Shown here piece by piece: positions 46,280 to 54,016 of a stretch of DNA of 64,000 nt. Where the stretch lies: NCBI RefSeq assembly GCF_000382425.1, contig NZ_KB908291.1, positions 496,001-560,000 of the forward strand, given 5' to 3'. Numbering within the stretch: the first letter of the stretch is position 1; every line of letters starts with the position of its first letter. This DNA comes from Empedobacter brevis NBRC 14943 = ATCC 43319. GTDB lineage: Bacteria > Bacteroidota > Bacteroidia > Flavobacteriales > Weeksellaceae. Position numbers and translations under genes: made by a program. The notes beneath the pieces were generated by a model that made no database searches, had not been told where the DNA came from, and worked only from the letters and a program-made list of their open reading frames with translations.

Positions 46280-47920
46280 ATTTGGATTGATATAGGGCAA
46301 ATAGCAAATGAATTCGCCGCCTTCTACTATTGTTTTGAAATTATTTATTCGATAAAAATTATATATTTTTTGCAAATATTTCAATCCAAATTTTTCATTT
46401 TCTAAAACGATTTCTTTTTTTTGAAATGTATTTTTAACAATAATCAAATTTGATTTGACTAAAATTTCAATCGTTAACGGCTGATCAATTGTCGCGATAT
46501 TATGTTTAATTGCATTTTCCACTACAATCTGTAATGCCAAATACGGAATATTTTTCTCCAGGCTTTTAGAATCTTCAATTTTCAAGTTAAAAATTAATTC
46601 TTCCGAAAACCTGCTTTTTTGCAAATCCATATACTGTTCTATAAAAGCCAACTCTTGTTTTATGACAACAACATTCTCTTTTGGAGGAACAATCAAATAA
46701 CGGTAAATTTTAGAAAGGTTCATCGTGAATTTTTGAGCATTTTCCTGATTCAGTCCAATTAACATATACAATGAATTAAGGGAATTGAATAAAAAATGTG
46801 GATTAATTTGATTTTTTAACTGTTGTAACTGTGTAAGTGTATTTGCATTTTTAATTTTTTCATTCTCAATCAGCAATCTATTCTTTTCTTCAATAATTGC
46901 GGCCTTTTCTTGATAGGTTTTAGACGTTATTTTATTGAATAACAAAAAGATAACAATAATCAAAAAAACTGTCCCCAGAAAAATAAATCCCACATAAAAT
47001 TTTGTACGTTCTACTTTTTCATCTATCATATAGCTAAGATGATTCACGACAATATAACCCTCAAAATTTTTTGTATTCAATGGTTTTATAAACCGTTTAA
47101 TTTCGGTATTCTTTATAAATTCTGACGAAGCATCATTCAATGTATAACGATCCTGCGGAAAATTAGATTTGATTGTACTTGTTATTGTGTCATTTGCTTT
47201 GATGTCAGTAAAATCAAAAATATTTTTCCCAATAAATTTTTCATTTGGATGTGTAATACAAATCCCTGCTTTATTAAAAACATATACATAATTGGTAGAA
47301 GTAACATCAACAGTTGTAAAAAAGTTATATAAATCGTACAAATTAATTGTCGAACCATAATACATTGTTTTTCCTTTAGATAAGTTGATAGAATCATAAT
47401 TCACCCAATACAATGAATCCTTATAATTCATCAAAAAATTATTAATCTCTTGGTCTTTCGTTCTATAAACAGCTTTATATTGTTTGAAATTTGGTTGATT
47501 AACGATCTTCGCAAGAGTCTCGGTATCTGTTAGTTTATCTTTTCCTGATTGAAGAATAGCAAACCAATCGTTGCGAATTAATTTACGATTCGAGTTTAAT
47601 TCATTTAAAACAATAAAATGATCAACATAATTTTTTTCATTACTTTTTTGAACTACTTTTTTAAGTACTTCTTGGTATTCTTCTATATTTTTAAATTCAA
47701 ATTCTATTGCTTCATATTTTCTTAGAAATCCTTTTACAACAAAATCATCATTACTTTTCTGGCTTTCATTGTTGATTAAAAAACTCAATACAACAAGTGC
47801 TATCACAGCAATAATACTAACAATTAGTGCGATAACATAAATTGATTTGTTGGATAAACTTACAAGAAAGCGAGTGGACAAAATATTTTTTTCCAAAATT
47901 AAGTCAAGTAACTTAATCAA
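46277..47920 (-). CDS. LytS-type sensor histidine kinase with an extracytoplasmic Cache-like domain
   Basis: A 547-residue kinase. Membrane helices are at about 27-50 and 308-329; between them is a roughly 255-residue outside domain with YVYVFNKAGICITHPNEKFIG (211 onward), the pattern of a Cache small-ligand sensor. The cytoplasmic His_kinase domain has the phospho-acceptor H375 in NPHFLFNSLNSL and the N-box VVENAIKHN. ATP-lid glycines appear reduced (GLKYLQKIY remains), as in some LytS proteins. Its partner is the LytTR regulator at 38094. It ends 100 bases before the protease. Confidence 0.9.
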   Translation of the reverse strand: MIKLLDLILEKNILSTRFLVSLSNKSIYVIALIVSIIAVIALVVLSFLINNESQKSNDDFVVKGFLRKYEAIEFEFKNIEEYQEVLKKVVQKSNEKNYVDHFIVLNELNSNRKLIRNDWFAILQSGKDKLTDTETLAKIVNQPNFKQYKAVYRTKDQEINNFLMNYKDSLYWVNYDSINLSKGKTMYYGSTINLYDLYNFFTTVDVTSTNYVYVFNKAGICITHPNEKFIGKNIFDFTDIKANDTITSTIKSNFPQDRYTLNDASSEFIKNTEIKRFIKPLNTKNFEGYIVVNHLSYMIDEKVERTKFYVGFIFLGTVFLIIVIFLLFNKITSKTYQEKAAIIEEKNRLLIENEKIKNANTLTQLQQLKNQINPHFLFNSLNSLYMLIGLNQENAQKFTMNLSKIYRYLIVPPKENVVVIKQELAFIEQYMDLQKSRFSEELIFNLKIEDSKSLEKNIPYLALQIVVENAIKHNIATIDQPLTIEILVKSNLIIVKNTFQKKEIVLENEKFGLKYLQKIYNFYRINNFKTIVEGGEFICYLPYINPN

Positions 47921-48123
47921 AAAAATAAGAAAACATATATCATAAATAGATTATGCTCAACCTGTTGACACAACGTCGCTAAATATTCAAAACTTATTAC
48001 CTGATATGAATGAAAATCCATTGATTCGAATAATTACTCGAAAAGTAATAAAGAAAAATTGTATAGAGAATACAGTTTTATACTGATTAAAAAATCATAA
48101 CAAGTAGATATCTCAAAATCATT

Positions 48124-48522
48124 TTATAAATCCTTCGAAATTTCTTTCCTCGTAAATAAGTGTGAAACGACTTCTAATTTATCTTTCTCAAATAAACTTA
48201 ATCCGTCAATAAAAAAGGGTGTAAAATGAAAACTGTGCTGATCTATAATTCCGAATTCTCTTCTAATGGGTTCATACGCTACAAAACCTGTGCGTATAAA
48301 TGGTTTTGTTGAGACTTTATACAACACAATATCATTGGTAAACAATCTTCGGTTTCGTTTATCTAATATTTCAATTCCAATATCTATGGTATCAAATTCT
48401 AAAGGAGTTGTATGCCAGGAAAATTCGTTGTAACCTTTAAAGTAAGTTACATTCTCCATTTCTTTTGCAAAACCTTCAATTTTATTTTGATTACGTAATC
48501 GATAATATCCTATCGTTTCCAT
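48124..48522 (-). CDS. YopX-like small protein
   Basis: A 132-residue protein starting METIGYYRLRN. The layout LDKRNRRLFTNDIVLYK, then TGFVAYEPIRREFGI and a closing LEVVSHLF resembles the YopX domain (a change-of-state 'DKNGKEIYEGDIV' type strand, then a 'GVV...' strand, then 'EVIGNIYENP'). YopX proteins are mostly phage or mobile-element genes, and no phage gene is near here. The call is remote. The frame is open to a TTG at 48537; the ATG at 48522 is preferred. Confidence 0.5.
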   Translation of the reverse strand: METIGYYRLRNQNKIEGFAKEMENVTYFKGYNEFSWHTTPLEFDTIDIGIEILDKRNRRLFTNDIVLYKVSTKPFIRTGFVAYEPIRREFGIIDQHSFHFTPFFIDGLSLFEKDKLEVVSHLFTRKEISKDL

Positions 48523-48599
48523 CAGGCAAATGTGCAATAAAAAATTTTAAAATAGAAACGAACAATATTAAAATAGATGATTAAATTTATCGTCTGAAA

Positions 48600-49145
48600 A
48601 TGACAGATAAAATGTACAAAGTATATCCACAAAAAAGATATAATGAAACGTTAGCTTTACTAAAACAATTTGCGAAGCCTACAGATAAAATTCTCGATTT
48701 GGGAATAAAAAATCCTTTTACAGATGTAATGTTGGAAAATGGTTTTGATGTAAAAAATACGAATGGTGATGATTTAGATTACTATTATAAGGATTTACAA
48801 AATTATGATGCTAACTTTGTCACAGCTTTAGAAATTTTAGAACATTTGGTCAATCCGATGGAAGTGTTAAGAAATTTACCGGGAGATAAATTATTAGCAA
48901 CTATCCCGATGCGCCTCTGGTTTTCACCAGCCTATCGCAACCAAAATGATCCTAGAGATGTACATTATCACGAATTCGAGGATTGGCAGTTTGATATGCT
49001 AATGGAAAAAGCAGGATGGGAAGTGAAACATCGTCATCAATGGACTCACCCATCAAACAAATTGGGTATAAGACCCTTATTAAGAAGAATTACACCAAGA
49101 TATTATGCTATCTACGCAGAGCGAAAAAAAGACTTTTCTTACTAA
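48600..49145 (+). CDS. class I SAM-dependent methyltransferase-like protein
   Basis: A 181-residue protein with a reduced methyltransferase fold. Motif I is weak (KILDLGIKNPFTDVML, without the usual GxGxG), and the motif after it is FVTALEILEHLVNPMEVLRNL, typical of ubiquinone/SAM-dependent methyltransferases. The weak glycine loop leaves real SAM binding open. The start could be the ATG at 48612 (MYKVYPQ). It overlaps the glycosyltransferase gene by 41 bases, so a joint role in surface-sugar synthesis is plausible. Confidence 0.75.
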   Translation: MTDKMYKVYPQKRYNETLALLKQFAKPTDKILDLGIKNPFTDVMLENGFDVKNTNGDDLDYYYKDLQNYDANFVTALEILEHLVNPMEVLRNLPGDKLLATIPMRLWFSPAYRNQNDPRDVHYHEFEDWQFDMLMEKAGWEVKHRHQWTHPSNKLGIRPLLRRITPRYYAIYAERKKDFSY

Positions 49146-49992
49146 ATATTCAATTGTTATACCTGCTCATAACGAAGAAGATTTTATTGCAATAACATTA
49201 AATTCTGTCGTGAATCAAACTGTTTTACCACACGAAGTAATTGTTGTAAATGATCACTCGACAGATAAAACGCAACAAATTGTAGAAGAATTTACAGCTG
49301 AATATCCCTTTATTAAATTGAGAAATATACTTTCTAAAAGCGAACATCAACCGGGAAGTAAGGTTATTCAAGCTTTTTTGAAAGGCTATGAAATAATTGA
49401 TCCCACTTATGAAGTTCTTGTAAAGTTGGATGCAGACTTAGACCTTCCTTCTGATTATTTTGAAACAATTTTACATCATTTTAATCAAGATGAAGAAATT
49501 GCAATGGTCGGAGGTTTTGCGTATATTGAAAAAGATAAACAATGGCGATTAGAAAATCTGACCGATAAAGATCATATACGAGGTGCTTTTAAAGCTTATC
49601 GAAAAAGGTGTTATGAAAAAATTGGCGGGCTTCGTCCGCATATGGGTTGGGATACTGTTGACGAACTTTTGTGCAAATATTATGGTTGGAAAGTTATAAC
49701 AGACGAATCTTTGCACATCAAACATTTAAAACCCACTGGTGCAAGCTACAACAAATCTGCTCTTTATAAACAAGGTGCAGCTTATTATGCATTAGGTTAC
49801 GGTTTTTTGATTACATTAATTGCTGGCACAAAATTAGCTCTACGTAAAAAGAAACCTTCTTACATTTTATATTATTTGAAAGGTTTTTTTGAAGCGCAAA
49901 AAAATGGCACAAAAAAAATGGTCAACCGAGATCAAGAGAAATTTATACGAAATTATCGATGGTCGAAAATGAAACAAAAAATAAAAGGTTAA
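49105..49992 (+). CDS. family 2 glycosyltransferase
   Basis: A 295-residue GT-A-fold transferase: YSIVIPAHNEEDFIAITL opens the domain, VIVVNDHSTDKT binds nucleotide and VKLDADLDLP is the metal-binding DxD region. The acceptor part includes WDTVDELLCKYYGWKV. It moves a sugar from a nucleotide donor to an unknown acceptor. There is one hydrophobic stretch near 230-245 and a basic C-terminus. It overlaps the methyltransferase by 41 bases and is followed 7 bases later by a secreted-protein gene. Confidence 0.88.
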   Translation: MLSTQSEKKTFLTKYSIVIPAHNEEDFIAITLNSVVNQTVLPHEVIVVNDHSTDKTQQIVEEFTAEYPFIKLRNILSKSEHQPGSKVIQAFLKGYEIIDPTYEVLVKLDADLDLPSDYFETILHHFNQDEEIAMVGGFAYIEKDKQWRLENLTDKDHIRGAFKAYRKRCYEKIGGLRPHMGWDTVDELLCKYYGWKVITDESLHIKHLKPTGASYNKSALYKQGAAYYALGYGFLITLIAGTKLALRKKKPSYILYYLKGFFEAQKNGTKKMVNRDQEKFIRNYRWSKMKQKIKG

Positions 49993-49999
49993 ATTTAAA

Positions 50000-50764
50000 A
50001 TGCATAACTGGTTAACATATATTCTTATCTTTTTTCCTCTTTTCAGTTTCGCGCAAAGCAAGCTGATTACAGGTTCTGTGGTTGTAGACGAAGGAAATGA
50101 ATATTTTTCTACCGTTTCGGGAGCTCGTGTCGAGAACTTGAAATCTGAAAGTAAAACCTACACTAGTTCTTCCGGGTATTATTCTATCCAAGCAAATGTT
50201 GGAGATACGATTTTGTTCGAAGCTGACTTTCTTATTCCTCGAAAAATAGTGATTAATCAGAACATTTACAACAAAGGTTTTTTACAAGCCCATTTGGATA
50301 TCGAAACAATTGAATTGAGTGGTGCTACAATTGGAAAAGGACCATTGCAACCAAAATATCACCGTGACAACAAGACCGATTTATATGATAAAATGGGGCT
50401 TGATCAACGCTTGCGTGATTTAGAGCCCAAAAGAGACATTGCAAAGTTTAAACCTCTGGATGTTCTAAATCCGGTACGGTTGATTGGTCATATGAATGGA
50501 TTCTATCGTGAACAACGTCGAGTGCGTAATTATGAAACAAAATTTTCTCTAATTCAGGAAGTCAAACATTACTATCCAACCGAATTTTATACAAAAGAGT
50601 TAGAAATTCCGGAATATAAAATAGAAGAATTCCTATATTATGTGAATGCTCGTTATCCGCTTCAAGAAAAAGTTTTAAGCAGACAATTCGGAACAATTAT
50701 GGTTGATTTAGAGACCTATGCAAAAGATTATTTAAAAGAATTAAATCAAAATAAAAATCAATAA
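50000..50764 (+). CDS. secreted protein with carboxypeptidase-like regulatory domain, paralogue 1
   Basis: A 254-residue protein. A signal peptide (LTYILIFFPLFSFAQ) is followed by a CarboxypepD_reg-like beta-sandwich (about 20-105: ITGSVVVDEG, SSGYYSIQANVGDTILFEA). The C-terminal half is helical, with TEFYTKELEIPEYKIEEFLYYV. It is clearly related to the next gene, so the two are a tandem duplication. Function unknown. It lies 7 bases after the glycosyltransferase. Confidence 0.75.
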   Translation: MHNWLTYILIFFPLFSFAQSKLITGSVVVDEGNEYFSTVSGARVENLKSESKTYTSSSGYYSIQANVGDTILFEADFLIPRKIVINQNIYNKGFLQAHLDIETIELSGATIGKGPLQPKYHRDNKTDLYDKMGLDQRLRDLEPKRDIAKFKPLDVLNPVRLIGHMNGFYREQRRVRNYETKFSLIQEVKHYYPTEFYTKELEIPEYKIEEFLYYVNARYPLQEKVLSRQFGTIMVDLETYAKDYLKELNQNKNQ

Positions 50765-50866
50765 TTCTTAACAGCGTTTTAAAATTTAGCCAATAAACGT
50801 TAACAAAACAACTTATAATTTTTTAAGACTTATATTCGTGCAATAATTAAAAGTAATAATAAACAA

Positions 50867-51697
50867 TTGAAATCACTATTTACCATTCTAATTTTGTTGT
50901 TTTCATCGTTCATTTTTGCACAAGAAAAATGGGTACAGGGAAATATTATTATTGATGATTCTGATGATACAGCAGAAGGCGTTTATGTAACCAATTTGAG
51001 AACAAATCATACAACAATTTCCAATTTTACAGGTACTTTTTTAATTCAAGCAAAAGTAAATGATACATTGAAAATTCAATCAGACTGGTACGAAAACAGG
51101 TTAATTATCTTACGACCAAATTTGTTTAATAAGCAAACAATTGTGGTTCACTTAGCCGTACAAACTATCCAGCTAAACACCGCTTTCATTGGTCAAAAAT
51201 TGACTGGTATTTTGGAGAAGGATGTCAAAAACGGTAAAAAAACGGATGTTATAACAAAGTTGTATAAAAGCCTTGGTGTAAATCCTGATATTAAACCTAT
51301 AAAAGATACGTCTTCTTTAAAAGCGGGTTTATTTAGTGGTGACATTACTTTAACACGTCTGGATGTTGGCCGCTTGTATGATGTTTTTTCCGGTAAAGCA
51401 AAACAACGAAAAGCATTACTTGATTATGAAGATAAATACGATAAAATAACCAAAATTAAGAATTATTTCGGAGAAGACTATTTTACGAAAGATTTGAATA
51501 TCCCAAAGTTTAAAATTAGAGATTTTATTGAGAATGCATTAACAAATACAGGTTCTACAATCGAATTGAATGATGTGAATTACTTTAAATTATTACAACT
51601 TTTTAATTCTTACAGTAAAATATATCTGGATTTTCTATACGGGGTAATTCCCAATAATACAAAAGTTCAGCAACATAAAGATACCATTGACAACTAG
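50867..51697 (+). CDS. secreted protein with carboxypeptidase-like regulatory domain, paralogue 2
   Basis: A 276-residue protein with a TTG start and signal peptide SLFTILILLFSSFIFAQ. Regulatory-domain strands and the C-terminal EDYFTKDLNIPKFKIRDFIE match paralogue 1 (TEFYTKELEIPEYKIEEFLY). A -7-like box TATATTCG lies at 50833-50840, so it may have its own promoter besides read-through. It ends in a strong terminator. Function unknown; such pairs are common in Flavobacteriia. Confidence 0.75.
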   Translation: MKSLFTILILLFSSFIFAQEKWVQGNIIIDDSDDTAEGVYVTNLRTNHTTISNFTGTFLIQAKVNDTLKIQSDWYENRLIILRPNLFNKQTIVVHLAVQTIQLNTAFIGQKLTGILEKDVKNGKKTDVITKLYKSLGVNPDIKPIKDTSSLKAGLFSGDITLTRLDVGRLYDVFSGKAKQRKALLDYEDKYDKITKIKNYFGEDYFTKDLNIPKFKIRDFIENALTNTGSTIELNDVNYFKLLQLFNSYSKIYLDFLYGVIPNNTKVQQHKDTIDN

Positions 51698-51701
51698 ATG
51701 G

Positions 51702-51730
51702 AAAAGAGCTTGATTTTCAAGCTCTTTTTT
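51702..51730 (+). terminator. terminator after the secreted-protein pair
   Basis: 12-bp perfect arms AAAAGAGCTTGA/TCAAGCTCTTTT (51702-51713 and 51717-51728) with a three-base loop, then T-run. Confidence 0.85.
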
Positions 51731-51850
51731 AATGTTTAAAATTAGCTTTACCAGATCTTTCGTCAGTTCTGTAACAGAATAATAACATCAAATCTCGTAA
51801 AACAATTTGATAAGACCAATTTTTAATTTCGAAATTCATCGGTTATCATG

Positions 51851-51858
51851 TACCTTTG
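51851..51858 (+). promoter_or_regulatory. -7 box of the RluA-family gene
   Basis: TACCTTTG is an exact -7 match 21 bases before the ATG at 51880, with TTTC about 20 bases upstream. A possible TTG start at 51856 lies inside this box and is therefore not used. Confidence 0.6.
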
Positions 51859-51879
51859 CTACGATTTTTAAAAATTAAA

Positions 51880-53562
51880 ATGTCTAACTATTTCCAATAT
51901 TTTAAACACTCTATTGCAGCGTATAAACTTCCATTAAAGTTTGATTATCCTTTTTATTATGAGCCAAGTCCTATTGCTAAATTGGCTTGTCAAGAAGTGC
52001 AGGAATATTTAGAAAATCAAACAGATTTCGACCATAATTTTGGCTTAAAAGATGATTATTCCACCACACCTATTGGTAAAATGTTCGGTGTGCTTGTTGT
52101 TCGGAATAAAATGGGAGAGATCGGCTATTTAGCAGCTGTTTCAGGGAAGTTAGCTAATACAAATCAACACAAAGTTTTTGTTCCTCCTGTTTTTGATATG
52201 CTAAATAAAAACGGTTTTTTCTTAGAACAAGAAGAACGCTTGAATGAAATCAATAGAATACTGAAAAAGATAGAAACTGATCAAAATTATATACAACTTA
52301 AAGCAAATTTTCACCAATTTGAAATTGATTCGAAACTAAAAATTGAACAAAGCAAACAGATTCTCAAAGTAAATAAGAAGGATCGTAAAACACAACGAGA
52401 AACAATTTTACATACTTTATCGCAACAAGATGCACCATCCTTTGAGGAAGATTTGATCAAACAAAGTTTGCGCGATAAGTATGAATTTAGAAAACTCAAC
52501 GAAGAAATTGAGGCAGAAAGAAAACAATTCTTATCCAAAATAAATAATTTTGAAGATGAGATAAACGCTTTGAAAGAAGAACGGAAAATAAAATCTAATT
52601 CTCTTCAAAATCAATTATTTGACCAGTACCAATTCATTAATAAGTTTAAGCAAAAAAAGGGATTGTTAGCCATTTTTGAAAAAACAGCTTTTCAACAACC
52701 GCCTGCTGCTGCAGGAGAATGTGCAGCACCCAAACTACTTCAACACGCTTTCCTGAATGAACTTGAACCAATTTGTATGGCTGAATTTTGGTGGGGAGAC
52801 TCTCCGAAATCGGAAGTAAGAAAACATCAACATTATTATCCTGCCTGTACCGGAAAATGCGAACCTATTTTGGGACACATGTTAGAAGGTATTGAACTAA
52901 ATGAAAATCTTCTTTTAAAACAAAATTCCAATGTCGAAAAATTAGAAATTCTATACCAGGATGTAGACCTCGTTGTCATCAATAAGCCGGAAGAATTTCT
53001 TTCTGTTCCGGGAATTGAGATCAAGGATTCTGTTTATTTGAGAATAAAACAACAATTTCCAATGGCTACAGGTCCGGTTATTGTCCATCGTTTGGATATG
53101 TCCACTTCAGGCATCTTAGTTTTAGCTTTGAATAAAGATAGTCATAAAATCCTTCAACAACAATTCATTAAACGAAAAGTAAAAAAACGATACATTGCAC
53201 TTTTAGATGGGAATGTGAAAGATAACGAAGGAATTATAGATTTACCTTTACGAGTGGATTTGGAAGACCGTCCAAGACAAATGGTTTGCTACGAATATGG
53301 TAAAACTGCTCAAACAAAATATGAAGTCATCAAACGAAAAGATGAGAAAACACTTATCTACTTTTATCCAATAACAGGTCGTACACATCAATTAAGAGTG
53401 CATGCATCACATCGCTTAGGACTTAATACTCCAATAATTGGTGATGATTTATACGGAACAAAATCCCATCGTTTGCACTTACATGCAGAATCATTGGAAT
53501 TTACACATCCCAGAACAAAAGAAATTATAAAATTTCAGGCAGATCCAAATTTTAATCTATAA
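51880..53562 (+). CDS. RluA-family pseudouridine synthase with a long N-terminal domain
   Basis: A 560-residue protein. Residues from about 350 form the RluA catalytic domain: DVDLVVINKPEEFLSVPG, the catalytic D406 in VHRLDMSTSG, KKRYIALLDG and TGRTHQLRVHAS. Before it is a helical segment (about 120-260) with coiled-coil charge patterns, then a cysteine-bearing domain with GECAAPKLLQ, AEFWWGDSPKSE and HYYPACTGKCEPI, probably a metal site. This layout is known for a long RluA branch; its RNA target is not known to me. The ATG at 51880 is chosen over a TTG at 51856. Confidence 0.87.
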   Translation: MSNYFQYFKHSIAAYKLPLKFDYPFYYEPSPIAKLACQEVQEYLENQTDFDHNFGLKDDYSTTPIGKMFGVLVVRNKMGEIGYLAAVSGKLANTNQHKVFVPPVFDMLNKNGFFLEQEERLNEINRILKKIETDQNYIQLKANFHQFEIDSKLKIEQSKQILKVNKKDRKTQRETILHTLSQQDAPSFEEDLIKQSLRDKYEFRKLNEEIEAERKQFLSKINNFEDEINALKEERKIKSNSLQNQLFDQYQFINKFKQKKGLLAIFEKTAFQQPPAAAGECAAPKLLQHAFLNELEPICMAEFWWGDSPKSEVRKHQHYYPACTGKCEPILGHMLEGIELNENLLLKQNSNVEKLEILYQDVDLVVINKPEEFLSVPGIEIKDSVYLRIKQQFPMATGPVIVHRLDMSTSGILVLALNKDSHKILQQQFIKRKVKKRYIALLDGNVKDNEGIIDLPLRVDLEDRPRQMVCYEYGKTAQTKYEVIKRKDEKTLIYFYPITGRTHQLRVHASHRLGLNTPIIGDDLYGTKSHRLHLHAESLEFTHPRTKEIIKFQADPNFNL

Positions 53563-53583
53563 TTTTGCGGGAGAATATACAGA

Positions 53584-53937
53584 ATGGAAAATAAAGAATT
53601 GACAATACGAGATGTAATTTACCGTGACATGGATACATTGATTATGGCAAAATTACGCAATGGATCTAATATTTCTATGAATGATTTGATTGATATTTCT
53701 TCATACTTAGCAGCAAGTTTATTTCGTGAACGTTGGAAACAAAAAGGGGAACTGAATGAAGAGGAAGTAAATATCGTATTGGGTAATATTGGTGATTTTT
53801 GTAATGACCATTTTGGAGAATATTTTAAACAAGAGGATTTTGATAAAATTGTAAAAATTTCTCAATTATTACTTCAGAAACCAACTTTTGATAGCGACTC
53901 TCAAGAATTTTTTGAAACCATATTGAAAGCTGAATAA
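53584..53937 (+). CDS. unknown 117-residue protein
   Basis: A small soluble protein starting MENKELTIRDVIYRDMDTLIMAK, not recognised. It looks alpha-helical and acidic. A -7 box TAATTTTG (53560-53567) overlaps the RluA stop codon, giving it its own promoter and a short leader. A strong terminator follows. No function is claimed. Confidence 0.65.
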   Translation: MENKELTIRDVIYRDMDTLIMAKLRNGSNISMNDLIDISSYLAASLFRERWKQKGELNEEEVNIVLGNIGDFCNDHFGEYFKQEDFDKIVKISQLLLQKPTFDSDSQEFFETILKAE

Positions 53938-53970
53938 TTTCAATAAAGAGAAATGCATTAATAAATATTA

Positions 53971-54003
53971 TAAAAAAACCTCAACAATGTTGAGGTTTTT
54001 TTA
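53971..54003. terminator. bidirectional terminator
   Basis: 16-bp perfect arms, TAAAAAAACCTCAACA and its complement, around one base (53971-53986 and 53988-54003) between convergent genes. Confidence 0.87.
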
Positions 54004-54016
54004 TGTTAAAATATAA

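Noticed and set aside
48006-48086. 26-codon plus-strand frame between the kinase and the YopX-like gene
   Set aside because: Short, no promoter box and no likeness to any family.
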